NCBI RefSeq assembly: GCF_003057745.1
Contig: NZ_QBJD02000006.1
Coordinates: 1-64,000, forward strand
From: Enterobacter sp. RIT418
GTDB lineage: Bacteria; Pseudomonadota; Gammaproteobacteria; Enterobacterales; Enterobacteriaceae
Direction: 5' to 3'
DNA length: 64,000 nt
How positions within the stretch are numbered: the stretch's first letter is position 1; every line of letters starts with the position of its first letter. Both the position numbers and the translations under genes were made by a program. Under the pieces are notes generated by a model, which was not told where the DNA came from, ran no database searches, and worked only from the letters and a program-made list of their open reading frames with translations. Positions 15,906-26,237 of the stretch are shown piece by piece.

Positions 15906-15936
15906 AACGCCAGCCCTCACCGACTGGCGTTTTGCT
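15906..15936 (+). terminator. Intrinsic terminator before the DUF4942 gene
   Basis: Perfect 8-bp stem AACGCCAG (15906-15913) / CTGGCGTT (15924-15931) followed by TTGCTTT. It ends the toxin-antitoxin transcript. Confidence 0.75.
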
Positions 15937-15956
15937 TTATATAAAGGACATAAACT

Positions 15957-16798
15957 ATGTCAGAACTTGCTCTCACCGAATCCGAAGTGTTAACCGACAA
16001 TACCGATGTAATTTGCTCGACCAGCATTGAACGTATCGTCACCGGACGCAACGCGGCGCTGGCGCAAATTGAAACGCTGATACAGCAACTCGACGATATC
16101 TCGACACTGACCAGCAACATCGGCGGTGGTAAAGCAAATAAATGGGGAGTACGGCAATACCGTTATGACTGCTGGTTGATGGATAAACCAGAAACAGCGA
16201 TAAAAGCCATCACCCAAAATATCGATCGCAGCATCTGGAAAGACCTGATGAATAAGTCGGGAATACTGGCGCTCATGGACGCACAGGCACGCAACGAGTG
16301 GTACAACAGCCTGGAAAAGGACGATATTTCCGCTGTCAGTGAAGAGAATATTCTCAGCACCTTTGAGCAACCACATCAGAGTAAAGCGGAGGTGTTCGAG
16401 CGGGGGATCATTACGTGTTTAAGGGACTAAGCTGGGATTACAAGAGCAACAGCCCCTGCAAGTTCGGGAAGAAGATCATCGTTGATGGTCTGGTACAATA
16501 TGACCGTTGGGGATTTCACTTCCGTCATGGGCGCAGACGTGAGCAGTTAGCGGATTTAGATCGTATGCTGAATCTGCTGGATGGTAAACCTGTTCCGGAG
16601 AATCGCAACGATCTTTCCGTCAGGCTGGATGCTCATATCCGCAAACAGCACGCTTCCGTTTTCGAAGACGAGTGTGTTGAGATACGTTACTTCCAGAAAG
16701 GGACTGTGCATATCATCTTTATACGCTTTGATTTGATTGATAAGATGAACGGAATAGTTGCCCGCTATTTTCCTGCAACCCTACCACCTCGTACCTGA
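15957..16798 (+). pseudogene. DUF4942 protein split by a frameshift
   Basis: The family is about 280 residues, of unknown function, and often the last gene of yeeV-type modules. The first frame (15957-16430) gives the N-terminal part, including GGKANKWGVRQYRYDCWLMD and the EENILSTFEQPHQSKAEVFE block. The second frame (from about 16415) continues FKGLSWDYKSNSPCKFGKKI, a YDRWGFHFRHGRRREQLADL block and a C-terminal TVHIIFIRFDLIDKMNGIVA. Together they make one family protein. Restoring one base in the ATTACGTG stretch near 16411-16416 would join them. AAAGGA lies before the start. Confidence 0.85.
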
Positions 16799-16910
16799 AC
16801 CCAAATTCGAGTCACCAGAAACAATGCAAACGGACCGAGGGTACAAATGAGGGCACAAAAATCACCAAATTAAAAATAAACCATATATATCAAAAACATA
16901 ACAACAAGAA

Positions 16911-16933
16911 TCGATTCCGAGTCCGGCACCACT
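16911..16933 (+). other. Distal attachment site: 3' end of tRNA-Phe (pheV type)
   Basis: TCGATTCCGAGTCCGGCACC and the bases after it copy the T-arm, acceptor stem and CCA of enterobacterial tRNA-Phe (pheV/pheU) except for one missing G in the GGG run. No complete tRNA is present, so this is the duplicated target (att site) left by integration at a tRNA-Phe gene. It marks the right border of the island. Intact pheV and the integrase should lie to the left of the window. Confidence 0.85.
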
Positions 16934-16939
16934 ATTTAG

Positions 16940-16968
16940 AAAAACCAGCCTTAGGGCTGGTTTTTTGC
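16940..16968 (+). terminator. Strong terminator just outside the island border
   Basis: AAAACCAGCC ... GGCTGGTTTT hairpin with a long T-run, immediately after the att copy. This is most likely the original terminator of the tRNA-Phe gene, displaced by the island. Confidence 0.85.
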
Positions 16969-16986
16969 TTTTGTCTCCCGCTCAAC

Positions 16987-17565
16987 TTAGGGATCGTTCC
17001 CATCTAAGTCCAGCAGTTTGTTTTTAAAGATGAACAAACACGCCTCGTTGAAGTTCTCCGCGCCCAGCCGTTCGGACAGCGCCGTTCTCTTCCGGTAGAG
17101 GCCTTTGACCGACGTCCCCAGCTCTCTGGCCGCCTCCTCCATCGTCTTTCCCGCTCTAAGCAGCTTCAGCATAATCGCCTCATGCGTGCATAGCCTCAGG
17201 TTAAGCAGCCACTTTGTCGTCACGCGCCTGCCCTTCATGTTCAGCACCAGGCTGAAGAACGACGCCGCATCAGACGTCGTGAACGACGTGTCCATCAGCA
17301 GCTTCATGCTAAGTAGATTCTCATCGCGGTGCCGCATATCCAGCATCACGCAGTTGATCTTTTTTTTCGTTCTTGCCGAATGGCGTATCAGGTAGCTATA
17401 TAAACTCAGCGGTGAACGGCTATCAATCAATACTGAGTACTCATCGGCACCGCTATCAAATATGTTTCTGTCAATCGAATCCAGCAGGATTATATTCGGA
17501 AAAAACATCCTCATTCCCCAGAAGAGGTAGCGATCCTGCGTCACTAACACAATTGAAGTTGCCAC
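16987..17565 (-). CDS. LuxR-type HTH regulator divergent from pga
   Basis: 192 residues. The N-terminal 120 residues look like a degenerate receiver or sensory domain (TSIVLVTQDRYLFWGMRMFF, no clear phosphoacceptor pattern). Residues about 125-185 form a LuxR/GerE helix-turn-helix: LCTHEAIMLKLLRAGKTMEE, then AARELGTSVKGLYRKRTALS and a dimerisation helix. The layout is that of BglJ/MatA/RcsA-like orphan regulators of surface structures. It is divergent from pgaABCD across about 590 bases, so it may regulate this operon; that is inference from position only. Confidence 0.75.
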   Translation of the reverse strand: MATSIVLVTQDRYLFWGMRMFFPNIILLDSIDRNIFDSGADEYSVLIDSRSPLSLYSYLIRHSARTKKKINCVMLDMRHRDENLLSMKLLMDTSFTTSDAASFFSLVLNMKGRRVTTKWLLNLRLCTHEAIMLKLLRAGKTMEEAARELGTSVKGLYRKRTALSERLGAENFNEACLFIFKNKLLDLDGNDP

Positions 17566-18159
17566 GAGCCATCCCTTTTTGATTTAAGCCAGAATGTTCC
17601 TTCAGAAGAAGACCGCATTTGTTCTATAGCGCGCTTACAATAAAGATAAATGTTTTCAGGCTTTGTTTATCCCTTTACTACACGACGACTCGAAAAGCTG
17701 TCAAAAGACTACTCGTCAATATCCGACATTAATTATAAGTAAAAAAAAATCTCAGAAAAGTGACTTTTATTGATATTGAGAATTTTTGTCAGGAAACTTC
17801 CCAAACATCTCCCAGAAAGTACTTTGATTCACTAAAAAAAAATACATTAAAAATAGTTATTCAATTCATAAAAAGAAGATAAATGAATTAAAATCAAAGA
17901 GATAAATCAACTCATTCAACTTGATATCATCATCATGTTTCTCGCCATCCAGAATTATCTCAAAACACAAACCACCCTTTTCGCCATATTTATCTGGCAA
18001 CATATCAGGTGTACATTACCTCCCATCGATACCCAGACGTTAAGGAACCATAATTACCTTTAGGTAAGTACCCCCATAACAAAATCGTATTTGGATAAAA
18101 CATTCTCATTTATGGCCTTTAACGCACCGTTAAAGGTAGCCGTGTTATGCAATGGATTC
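17566..18159. promoter_or_regulatory. Long AT-rich leader/promoter region of pga
   Basis: About 590 bases between the divergent LuxR-type gene and pgaA, very AT-rich with A and T tracts. In E. coli, pgaA has a long 5' leader bound by CsrA at GGA motifs, and NhaR activates the promoter. Here a few GGA motifs are visible near the gene (for example at about 18042, 18094 and 18154), compatible with CsrA control, but I cannot fix the promoter. A tiny out-of-frame ORF, MQWIHDK (18147-18170), overlaps the pgaA start region. Confidence 0.4.
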
Positions 18160-20622
18160 ATGATAAATAAATGGCAAATAGATATGGAAAGTTCACCGCG
18201 TTTCAATACGTCATTCTCATGTCGCACACCAAAAATATTGCTTCTGTTATTCCTTTTCCCGATTATGGGTCAGGCCGCAGAAACCGTATATGAACAGCAG
18301 ATTAATCAGGCCCGTAACGGTAATTACACGCCGTTTCTTCATTATCTGCAGCATTATCAACAGCAGCACGCCCTAACGCCTGAACAGGTTGCGGACTGGC
18401 TGCAGGTGGCGTCCTGGGCAGGACGTGATGATGAGGTGATTCAGGTCTGGCGGCGCTACAGCGTTTATATGCCCCTCCCTGCCCGGGGCGTGGCCGCTGC
18501 CGCGCAGTCCAGGCGAAACCAAAGGGCGTGGCAATCCTCACTTGCTCTTTGGGTGCAGGCCTTGCGCCTGGCGCCAAAGCGCGACGATTACCGTATCGGC
18601 TATATCAAAACCCTTGCCGATGCCCGTATGGATAAACAGGCCCTGCGGGAAGCCCGGAAGCGGGTGGCGGAGGATCCTTCCCAGGCACACCTCCAGACGC
18701 TCTCGTATGTCTACTTGCGTCAGGGGAAAAGCTGGGATCGGCTTCTGGCAGACACCCGCGCGCTGAATCTTGCGCCTGAGAATGAAGAGAGCCTGAACGC
18801 GCTCGTCCATTCGCTAGCGGATAATCGGATCGGCACGCCCGCGCTTGCGCTGTCGCAAAAGGTTACCTTGTCGCCCTCCCAGCGCCGCCGCCTGGAGCTT
18901 AACGCCGTCGCCGAAATAGTGCGTCTTGCCGATGCTCCCGCCCGCTCGGAGCAAGAGCGCTTTAACCTCGCGCAGGCGGCGCTCGTTCGCTATGACAGCC
19001 TGCTTTCCCGCTGGCAAAAAGAGCCGCAGGCAGAGGAGGATATTACCCGCGCCCGCATCGACCGCCTCGGCGCGCTTTACGCCCGCGGCGATTATCCGAA
19101 GGTCATCCGCGAGTATCGCGCGCTCGCGTCCGCGCAACATCCCGTTCCCGAGTGGGCCATCGGCTGGGTTATTTCCGCTTATCTGGAAGAGAAAGACGCG
19201 GACGCCGCGCTCGCCCTCCTGCAGCGCTATCCCGGCTACGCGGCCGAGACGCAGGATGATGACCATGCGCTTTTTTTCGCCCTGCTGGACACGGGGCAGT
19301 ACCGGGCGGCCCGCGAGTACGTTGAGCGCATCGCCCGCAGCGCCCCCTGGAGCCGCTACGACTTTGGCTCCCCCACCGCACAGCCTAACGATCGCTGGCT
19401 TACCGGACGGTCGCTCAGGTTTCATTATTTGCTAACGACGAATGCCCTGCCGGAGGCCCAGGCGCTGGCACAGCGGCTGGCGGCAACGGCGCCGGGAAAC
19501 CAGGGATTGCAGATTGACTATGCCAGCCTGCTTCAGGCCCGGGGCCTGCCGCGCGCGGCGGAGCGAAAGCTAAAAATGGCGGAGGCGCTGGAGCCGTCCA
19601 GCATCGAGCTGGAGCAGCAGCAGGCTTACGTGGCGATGGATCTGCAGGAGTGGCGACAGATGGATCTTCTGGCCGACGATGTTCTCGCCCGCGCGCCCGC
19701 CGACGGCAGCGTGAAGCGCCTGGACAGGCTCAGAAACGTTCATCATATGTCCGAGCTGCGGATCAACGCGGGCAAGGGATTGCACTCCGATAGCCCCGTC
19801 AGCGGCACGCACGATTTGAGCTGGGACGCGACGCTCTATAGCCCTCCCATTGCGGACAGCTGGCGGCTGTTTGGCGGCACCCGCTTTGCCCAGGGCAATT
19901 TTGACGAGGGCAAAGGCACCAGCCGCCATCTGTTCGGCGGCGTCGAATGGCGGCCCCGCGATCTTCTGGTCGAGGCGGAACTTTCCGGGAACCGCTATCA
20001 CGGCGCAAACAGGCCCGGCGCCCGCCTTACCGCCGCCTACAGCCTGAACGACGGCTGGCAGACCGGCGGCAGCCTCGAACGGCTGTCGCGGGCAACGCCC
20101 CTGCGAGCGCTGCGCAACGGCATTCGATCCGACCGGGGAGAGGGCTGGGTGCGTTGGTATCAAAACGAACGGCGCGAGTACCGGCTCAGCGCGGCGGCCA
20201 GCCGTTTTTCAGACCATAACCGCCGCCAGGAATACGCGCTCACCGGCAAAGAGCGCCTTTGGCAAACGCCTTCCCTGACGCTGGATCTCGAACCCGGCGT
20301 ATCGGCCAGCGCCAACAGCCGTCGGGACACGCTCTACTACAACCCCGAACGGGATTTGTCCGTTACGGCAGCTCTGTCCGTCGATCACGACATGTACCGT
20401 CGCTACGACACCCTCTGGAGCCAGCAGATCGTTGCGGGCGGCGGCGGCTATTGGCAAAAAAATCAGTCCGCGAGGCCCATCACCCTCCTCGGCTACGGGC
20501 AACGCGTTCAGTGGAACAACGTCATTGATACCGGCGTGATGCTGAACTGGGATAAACGCCCCTATGACGGCAAGCGCGAAAGCAATCTTTCCGTCACGTT
20601 TGACGCGAACATACGTTTTTAA
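18160..20622 (+). CDS. pgaA: PgaA, outer-membrane poly-beta-1,6-GlcNAc export porin
   Basis: About 820 residues from ATG 18160 (GGA 6 bases upstream). Other in-frame starts at 18091 (TTG), 18112 and 18184 are possible; the one at 18184 gives the most compact signal peptide (PKILLLLFLFPIMGQAAE). The periplasmic half is made of TPR helices (about residues 30-500, with VADWLQVASWAGRDDEVIQV as in E. coli PgaA). The C-terminal 300 residues form a 16-strand-type beta barrel ending in LSVTFDANIRF. It binds deacetylated PNAG in the periplasm and passes it through the barrel. First gene of the pgaABCD operon; pgaB follows after 2 bases. Confidence 0.93.
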   Translation: MINKWQIDMESSPRFNTSFSCRTPKILLLLFLFPIMGQAAETVYEQQINQARNGNYTPFLHYLQHYQQQHALTPEQVADWLQVASWAGRDDEVIQVWRRYSVYMPLPARGVAAAAQSRRNQRAWQSSLALWVQALRLAPKRDDYRIGYIKTLADARMDKQALREARKRVAEDPSQAHLQTLSYVYLRQGKSWDRLLADTRALNLAPENEESLNALVHSLADNRIGTPALALSQKVTLSPSQRRRLELNAVAEIVRLADAPARSEQERFNLAQAALVRYDSLLSRWQKEPQAEEDITRARIDRLGALYARGDYPKVIREYRALASAQHPVPEWAIGWVISAYLEEKDADAALALLQRYPGYAAETQDDDHALFFALLDTGQYRAAREYVERIARSAPWSRYDFGSPTAQPNDRWLTGRSLRFHYLLTTNALPEAQALAQRLAATAPGNQGLQIDYASLLQARGLPRAAERKLKMAEALEPSSIELEQQQAYVAMDLQEWRQMDLLADDVLARAPADGSVKRLDRLRNVHHMSELRINAGKGLHSDSPVSGTHDLSWDATLYSPPIADSWRLFGGTRFAQGNFDEGKGTSRHLFGGVEWRPRDLLVEAELSGNRYHGANRPGARLTAAYSLNDGWQTGGSLERLSRATPLRALRNGIRSDRGEGWVRWYQNERREYRLSAAASRFSDHNRRQEYALTGKERLWQTPSLTLDLEPGVSASANSRRDTLYYNPERDLSVTAALSVDHDMYRRYDTLWSQQIVAGGGGYWQKNQSARPITLLGYGQRVQWNNVIDTGVMLNWDKRPYDGKRESNLSVTFDANIRF

Positions 20623-20624
20623 GG

Positions 20625-22568
20625 ATGAATATGCTGACCAAACGTTTTCATATTGGCCTGATCGTCATCGGCTGGCTGTGCCTGAGCGCCGGCGCGTGCG
20701 CCCAGACTATCCCGTTTATTGCTCCGAAAGAGAGGCCGTTAACGGAGGCGAATAAGCCCTGGCCGGAGAACCGCTTTTTGGTGCTGGCCTACCACGACGT
20801 TGAAGATGATGCCGCCGACCAGCGCTACCTCTCCGTTCGCACCAGCGCGTTAAACGAGCAGATCGCCTGGCTGCTGCACAACGGCTATAACGCCATCAGC
20901 GTGCAGGATATTCTGGATGCCCATAACGGTATTAAGACGCTGCCGCCGAAGGCTTTTTTGCTCAGCTTTGACGACGGCTACAGCAGCTTCTACACCCGCG
21001 TCTGGCCGCTGCTTGAAGCCTGGAAGGTCCCTGCGCTGTGGGCACCTGTCGGCAGCTGGGTGGATACGCCGGCGAATCAGGCGGTCAATTTCGGCGGGCT
21101 GATCACGCCCCGCGAGCGCTTTGCGACCTGGGATAACGTGCGGGAGCTCAGCCGCTCTCCGCTGGTTGAGATAGGTTCACACACCTGGGCCTCGCATTAC
21201 GGGATACCGGCTAACCCGCAGGGGAGCCGCGAGCCTGCGGTGGCGAATCGCTTCTACGACAGCAAAACGGGACGTTACGAAACGGACGCGCAGTTCAGCC
21301 AGCGGATCGGCGAAGACGTCCGAAAAGTGACCGACAAAATCACCCGCGTGACGGGGAAAGCGCCCCGCGCCTGGGTCTGGCCCTATGGTGCCGCCAGCGG
21401 CACGTCGCTGGCTATCGCCAAAAAGCAGGGTTATCAGCTTGCCTTTACGCTTGAGGACGGGCTGGCGGACGTGCGGCAGCTCGACAGTATTCCGCGCCTG
21501 CTGATAGCCGGAAACCCTTCCATCAAGAGCTTTGCCCGCGCGGTCACCGGCATTCAGGAACGCGACCCCGTGCGCGTGATGCACGTCGATCTTGACTACG
21601 TGTACGACCGCGATCCGGCGCAGCAAACCAAAAACATCAACGCCCTCATCCAGCGGGTTTACGACATGAAGATTAGCCACGTTTTTCTGCAGGCGTTTTC
21701 CGACCCGCAGGGCGATGGCAAGATCAAAGCGCTTTACTTCCCCAACCGCGGGCTTCCGGTCCGGGCCGATCTGTTCAATTTTGTTGCCTGGCAGCTGCAA
21801 ACCCGCGCGGGCGTCAAAGTCTACGCGTGGATGCCGGTGCTCTCATTCAGTCTTGCCCCTTCCCTGCCGCGCGTGCAGCGCCGGGATCCTGAAACCGGCA
21901 GGCTGCGCGAGGCCACCGAGCCCTACGTTCGTCTCGCGCCGTGGAGCCCGCAGGTTCGCCAGCAGGTGACGGAAATCTATGAAGATCTGGCCCGATACGC
22001 CAGCTTCAACGGGATCGTGTTCCATGACGACGCGGTGCTGACGGACGTTGACGATGCCGGGCAGGAGAGCGTGCGGCAAAAGAGCCAAATGCTGATCGGG
22101 TTTACCCGTGCCCTGAGCCAGGCGGTGAAGGACATTCGCGGCCCGCAGATAAAAACCGCGCGCAATATGTTCGCCTTGCCCATTCTGCAGCCCGAAAGCG
22201 AAGCGTGGTTTGCCCAGAATCTCGATGATTTTCTGGCCGCCTACGACTGGACGGTGCCCATGGCGATGCCGCTGATGGAGTCCGTTCCGGCGCAAGAGAG
22301 CAATGCCTGGCTGACGCGGCTGGTTAAGGCCGTCGCCGCGCGCCCCGGCGCGCTCGATAAAACCATTTTCGAGCTGCAGGCCAGGGACTGGGCGCAAACA
22401 CCACCGCGCGCCGTGTCCGATAGCCAGCTCGCAGAGTGGATGCGCGTGCTTCAGCTTAACGGCATCAAAAACTATGGCTACTACCCCGACGATTTCATCA
22501 ACAACCAACCTGATATTTCACGCATCAGGCCTGAATTTTCCTCGTACTGGTATCCGGACAATGACTGA
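20625..22568 (+). CDS. pgaB: PgaB, poly-beta-1,6-GlcNAc N-deacetylase
   Basis: 647 residues. The N-terminal signal has a lipobox-like AGAC near residue 25, so it is likely an outer-membrane lipoprotein facing the periplasm. The NodB-like deacetylase domain (about 50-300) shows [14 protein letters not shown], the metal/catalytic SFDDGY near 111 and the metal-ligand motif SHTWASHYG near 185. The C-terminal half is a GH-like barrel ([20 protein letters not shown], then FHDDAVLTD) that binds and cleaves partially deacetylated PNAG. Deacetylation is needed for export through PgaA. It overlaps pgaC by 8 bases. Confidence 0.95.
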   Translation: MNMLTKRFHIGLIVIGWLCLSAGACAQTIPFIAPKERPLTEANKPWPENRFLVLAYHDVEDDAADQRYLSVRTSALNEQIAWLLHNGYNAISVQDILDAHNGIKTLPPKAFLLSFDDGYSSFYTRVWPLLEAWKVPALWAPVGSWVDTPANQAVNFGGLITPRERFATWDNVRELSRSPLVEIGSHTWASHYGIPANPQGSREPAVANRFYDSKTGRYETDAQFSQRIGEDVRKVTDKITRVTGKAPRAWVWPYGAASGTSLAIAKKQGYQLAFTLEDGLADVRQLDSIPRLLIAGNPSIKSFARAVTGIQERDPVRVMHVDLDYVYDRDPAQQTKNINALIQRVYDMKISHVFLQAFSDPQGDGKIKALYFPNRGLPVRADLFNFVAWQLQTRAGVKVYAWMPVLSFSLAPSLPRVQRRDPETGRLREATEPYVRLAPWSPQVRQQVTEIYEDLARYASFNGIVFHDDAVLTDVDDAGQESVRQKSQMLIGFTRALSQAVKDIRGPQIKTARNMFALPILQPESEAWFAQNLDDFLAAYDWTVPMAMPLMESVPAQESNAWLTRLVKAVAARPGALDKTIFELQARDWAQTPPRAVSDSQLAEWMRVLQLNGIKNYGYYPDDFINNQPDISRIRPEFSSYWYPDND

Positions 22569-23892
22569 TCGCATTATCGCCTTCTCAATTTTATGCCTGG
22601 TATTCGGGCTGCCGCTCGGCGTGGCCGCCATGTTTACCGGCGAGCTGATTCTGGATTTTGTGTTCTTTTGGCCGCTGTTCATGTCCGTGCTGTGGATAAC
22701 CGGCGGGCTCTACTTCTGGTATCAGCTTGAACGACGCTGGTCATGGGACAGGCAAACGCCCGCCCCTGCTCTCGCCGGCGAGCCGTTAATTTCCATCCTG
22801 ATCCCCTGCTTCAACGAGGAGCGGAACGCCCGGGAGACCATTACCGCCGCGCTGCATCAGCGCTACGAGAATATTGAGGTTATCGCGATCAACGACGGTT
22901 CATCCGATAACACCGCGCAGGTGCTGCACAAGCTGGCCCAGGAAGAGCCGCGCCTGCGCGTGATAAACCTCGCGGAAAACCAGGGCAAAGCGCTCGCGCT
23001 CAAGGCGGGCGCGGCGGCGGCGAGAGGCGACCTGCTGGTCTGCATCGACGGCGACGCCCTGCTCGACAGGGATACGGCCGCTTATCTGGTCGCGCCCCTG
23101 ATTCAGTACCCTCACGTCGGCGCGGTCACGGGAAATCCGCGCATCCGCACGCGCTCCACGCTGATTGGCCGCATTCAGGTGGGTGAGTTTTCATCGATCA
23201 TTGGCCTGATAAAGCGCACGCAGCGGATCTACGGCCGGGTCTTCACCGTGTCAGGCGTCATCGCTGCCTTTCGCCGCCAGGCGCTGGCGGACGTGGGGTA
23301 CTGGAGCCCGGATATGATCACCGAAGATATCGACATTAGCTGGAAGCTTCAGCTTCGCCACTGGGATATTTTTTTCGAGCCGCGCGCGCTGTGCTGGATC
23401 CTGATGCCCGAGACGCTAAAGGGCCTGTGGAAACAGCGATTGCGCTGGGCGCAGGGCGGCGCGGAGGTTTTTCTGGTCAATCTTCGCAAGATCGTGCGCT
23501 GGGAACATCACCGCATGTGGCCCCTGTTTCTGGAGTACGCGCTTTCCACGCTGTGGGCGTTTGCCTACGCGATGACCGTGCTGCTGTTCATTTTCAGCCA
23601 CACCGTTACGCTGCCTGCGAACCTCGCCGTCGAGAGCCTGTTTCCCCCGGAGTTTACCGGGCTGCTGCTCGGGGTTATGTGCCTGCTGCAATTCCTCGCC
23701 AGCCTCTACATCGAGCGGCGCTATGAAAGAAAGATCGCGGGCTCGCTGTTCTGGGTGATCTGGTTCCCGATGGTGTACTGGATGATTGGCCTGTTCACCA
23801 CCCTCGTGGCATTTCCGAAAGTGATGCTTAAGCGCCAGCGCTCGCGGGCGCGTTGGATCAGCCCCGATCGCGGAAAAGGAAGCCTTCAATGA
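22561..23892 (+). CDS. pgaC: PgaC, PNAG synthase (GT2 glycosyltransferase)
   Basis: 443 residues, started at ATG 22561 inside the end of pgaB (ATGACTGA overlap). Two N-terminal membrane helices are followed by a GT2 domain: [13 protein letters not shown] near 79, [10 protein letters not shown] near 106, [11 protein letters not shown] (DxD-like) near 161, TEDIDISW near 256 and the QRLRWAQGG synthase motif near 299. More membrane helices follow. It polymerises UDP-GlcNAc into poly-beta-1,6-GlcNAc at the inner membrane together with PgaD. Confidence 0.95.
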   Translation: MTDRIIAFSILCLVFGLPLGVAAMFTGELILDFVFFWPLFMSVLWITGGLYFWYQLERRWSWDRQTPAPALAGEPLISILIPCFNEERNARETITAALHQRYENIEVIAINDGSSDNTAQVLHKLAQEEPRLRVINLAENQGKALALKAGAAAARGDLLVCIDGDALLDRDTAAYLVAPLIQYPHVGAVTGNPRIRTRSTLIGRIQVGEFSSIIGLIKRTQRIYGRVFTVSGVIAAFRRQALADVGYWSPDMITEDIDISWKLQLRHWDIFFEPRALCWILMPETLKGLWKQRLRWAQGGAEVFLVNLRKIVRWEHHRMWPLFLEYALSTLWAFAYAMTVLLFIFSHTVTLPANLAVESLFPPEFTGLLLGVMCLLQFLASLYIERRYERKIAGSLFWVIWFPMVYWMIGLFTTLVAFPKVMLKRQRSRARWISPDRGKGSLQ

Positions 23893-24326
23893 GCGAAAAT
23901 ACGTTAATTTTGACCGAGCATCGGCTGTTGCCCCGCCTCTTCGATGCGGCGCTCACCCTGCTGGCGTGGGGAGGATTTCTCTTTTTCTTCTATGCCAACT
24001 TGTGGATACAGTTTACCGACGAGAGCAACCACCGCTGGGGGCTCATCATTGCCTCCTTTAATACGGTGCTGATCTATTTACTGATCGCCGCGCTAAACGG
24101 CTGGCTGCTGATCCTCTGGTATCAGTACAACCGCCGTCGGGCGCACGTGCGGCGGCACCGGCGGCAGGAATCGCTTCGCCACGAGGAGCTTGCCCGAAGC
24201 TTCAACGTTTCACCGCAGATCATCTCAGAGATGAGCCAGTACAACCTGCTGACGGTTTATCATGACCAGATCGGCCGCATCATTGATTTAAAGATTAACG
24301 AGCAGCAGGACGAGGAAGAACGGTAA
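23889..24326 (+). CDS. pgaD: PgaD, PNAG synthase accessory subunit
   Basis: 145 residues from ATG 23889, overlapping the pgaC stop (ATGA). Two transmembrane helices (about 19-42 and 60-85) are followed by a basic cytoplasmic tail ([20 protein letters not shown]). With PgaC it forms the cyclic-di-GMP-responsive synthase complex at the inner membrane. Last gene of the operon; a terminator follows within 6 bases. Confidence 0.93.
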   Translation: MSENTLILTEHRLLPRLFDAALTLLAWGGFLFFFYANLWIQFTDESNHRWGLIIASFNTVLIYLLIAALNGWLLILWYQYNRRRAHVRRHRRQESLRHEELARSFNVSPQIISEMSQYNLLTVYHDQIGRIIDLKINEQQDEEER

Positions 24327-24360
24327 AAAAAGCCCCCGCAGGATCGCCCGCGGGGGCTTG
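24327..24360. terminator. Bidirectional terminator between pgaD and gss
   Basis: Perfect GCCCCCGC (24332-24339) / GCGGGGGC (24350-24357) stem with an A-run before it and TTGTATT after. It serves the convergent pgaABCD and gss transcripts. Confidence 0.85.
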
Positions 24361-24374
24361 TATTGCGCTGATGC

Positions 24375-26237
24375 CTATTTATCCTTCAGTACGATCAGCG
24401 GCTCAATATCGCTCTCTTTTTTCACCACCAGCGAATCATCCCCGCGCAGGCACGTTCCGCCGTAGTTTCCGCCAACGGTAAAGGTACACACCTGAATGTA
24501 CTTCCCGTCCACCTTCGGTAAACACCAGAGCTGCTGGTAGATGTTTTTGCGGTCGACAAACCTGCCGCTGGATTGATCCAGCAGTTCATCTTTGGCGCTA
24601 ATCAGATCGATATTGCTGCCGCAGCGTCCGGCAATAGGCTTCACGGCGTAGCCGGTCTGCTTCAGCAGGTCGTTAACCTCAAAGTCGGTGTCCAGCAGAT
24701 AGCGGTGGTTCGGGAACAGCTGCCAGAGCACGGGCAAAATGGCCTTGTTGCCGGGGATCACCGTCCACAGCGGCTCAAAGACCAGCACTTCCGGGCGCAG
24801 CAGCACGTCAATCAGCCGCACCTCGCCTGCCGGATGGCCGGTGCGGATCGGCACGGCGGCGTACTCGGTTTCGCTCACCTCGCGGATCTGCTCGATCGCC
24901 GTCTCCCACGCCCAGGTTTTCCACACGCAGTTAACGTGGCGGCCTTCGTCGTCGATCAGCTGCCCGGCGGCGTCCCAGCTGAGCGCCCCCAGCCCGTGGA
25001 GGATTTTGGTTTCAAACCCGGCCTGCATCAGCGAGCGCTGGATAAAGAGCGCGTGGTAGTCCTCCTCCACGTCGTTGTCCTGCATGATATGCACGAACGG
25101 ACGCGCGTGGCTGTGCTTCCACGCGCCGGTCAGCTCTTCCAGCAGCCCTTCCGCGGGGTTATGCCCGTTCCCGCGATAGCCGTTTTTCACCCACTCTTCA
25201 AGGATCAGGCCGCCCTCGGTGTGGCAGGAGGCGGAGTCGGCGTTGTACTCGTAAACCTTGATGCCGCGCTCGTCCATGCAGAAGTCCATACGGCCGGTGA
25301 TCATATGGTGGCGACGCCACTGCCAGGAGAGGCGCAGGCGCGGCCAGAGGATTTTCGGAATGTCGAACAGCGCCAGCAGGTTATCGTCCTTCAGCACCTT
25401 GTCCGTCGCGTGGAGGTACATCAGGTGCAGCTCGTTGGTGGCCTTGATCAGCTCCTGCTCGGCGCTTTCGGTGATGGTGAAATACTGGCAGGGATCTTTA
25501 TTGATCGCGTGGCCGTTGGCGCGAACGTACGCCTGCTGAAGGGCATCGTTTTCGTTCAGCCATTTACCGTCGAACTGCCGTTTATTCTCAAGGCGCGCGC
25601 CGCGGATTTTCAGCAGCTCGCCGTCCACTTCCGGCTGCGGAAGGCCGTGTTCCGTATCGCTGGTCTGGATCATCCAGCCCAGAATTTCCGTGTCGCTGAA
25701 GGTGTCATGCAGCGTGTAGCAGCCGTTCTCGACGGTCATGCGCAGCTCGCGCGTCCACTGCTGGCCGAGCGGAAGCGGAGAGTGGATAACGTTCTGCTCC
25801 GCCACGCGCACCTTGTCGCCGCAAAGCTGGGTAATGACGGCCACGTGCCCGGTTTCGTGGAACTCGCCGCCCTTTTGCCAGATCAGCAGCGCCCCGGCCC
25901 GCGGCGCGCGCCTGGAGCCGTTAGCAAACGCCTGCAGCGGCAGAATATTGTCGTTCACCACCTCGCGCAGGAAGCGCAGGGAGAAGATTTCCCACGCCAT
26001 GCCGACGTCGGTGAAGACACAGCCGTAGTTAAGGAACAGGAAACGGCGCGCGAACTCTACGCACTGCCACTTATGCCCCATGTATTCGTTGCCGATATAG
26101 CTGCGAAATTCCGCCTCTTCCGGGTAGTGACGCGGATCGAGGCTGTCGTAATTCGAGGAGTAGATTGCCACGCCACCCGGCGCATAGCCTAACAACGTCC
26201 CAAACGGGGCGTCACTGCTTAACTTTCCTTTACGCAT
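24375..26237 (-). CDS. gss: Bifunctional glutathionylspermidine synthetase/amidase
   Basis: 620 residues, one more than E. coli Gss (619). The N-terminal CHAP-type amidase domain keeps its catalytic set: Cys59 in KWQCVEF, His131 in HETGHVAV and Glu147 in RVAEQN. The C-terminal ATP-grasp synthetase (about 205-620) includes FCMDERGIKVYEYNADSASC and IAGRCGSNIDLIS. It ligates glutathione to spermidine with ATP and hydrolyses the product, tying polyamine to thiol balance. Cytoplasmic. Divergent from yghU, as in E. coli. Confidence 0.96.
   Translation of the reverse strand: MRKGKLSSDAPFGTLLGYAPGGVAIYSSNYDSLDPRHYPEEAEFRSYIGNEYMGHKWQCVEFARRFLFLNYGCVFTDVGMAWEIFSLRFLREVVNDNILPLQAFANGSRRAPRAGALLIWQKGGEFHETGHVAVITQLCGDKVRVAEQNVIHSPLPLGQQWTRELRMTVENGCYTLHDTFSDTEILGWMIQTSDTEHGLPQPEVDGELLKIRGARLENKRQFDGKWLNENDALQQAYVRANGHAINKDPCQYFTITESAEQELIKATNELHLMYLHATDKVLKDDNLLALFDIPKILWPRLRLSWQWRRHHMITGRMDFCMDERGIKVYEYNADSASCHTEGGLILEEWVKNGYRGNGHNPAEGLLEELTGAWKHSHARPFVHIMQDNDVEEDYHALFIQRSLMQAGFETKILHGLGALSWDAAGQLIDDEGRHVNCVWKTWAWETAIEQIREVSETEYAAVPIRTGHPAGEVRLIDVLLRPEVLVFEPLWTVIPGNKAILPVLWQLFPNHRYLLDTDFEVNDLLKQTGYAVKPIAGRCGSNIDLISAKDELLDQSSGRFVDRKNIYQQLWCLPKVDGKYIQVCTFTVGGNYGGTCLRGDDSLVVKKESDIEPLIVLKDK

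Noticed and set aside
16911..16933. Complete tRNA gene at the island border
   Set aside because: Only the last 23 bases resemble tRNA-Phe; no D-arm or anticodon arm lies upstream.
24573..26192. 539-codon open frame on the plus strand opposite gss
   Set aside because: It is the antisense shadow of the high-GC gss gene, which has complete catalytic residues; the shadow has no recognisable domain.
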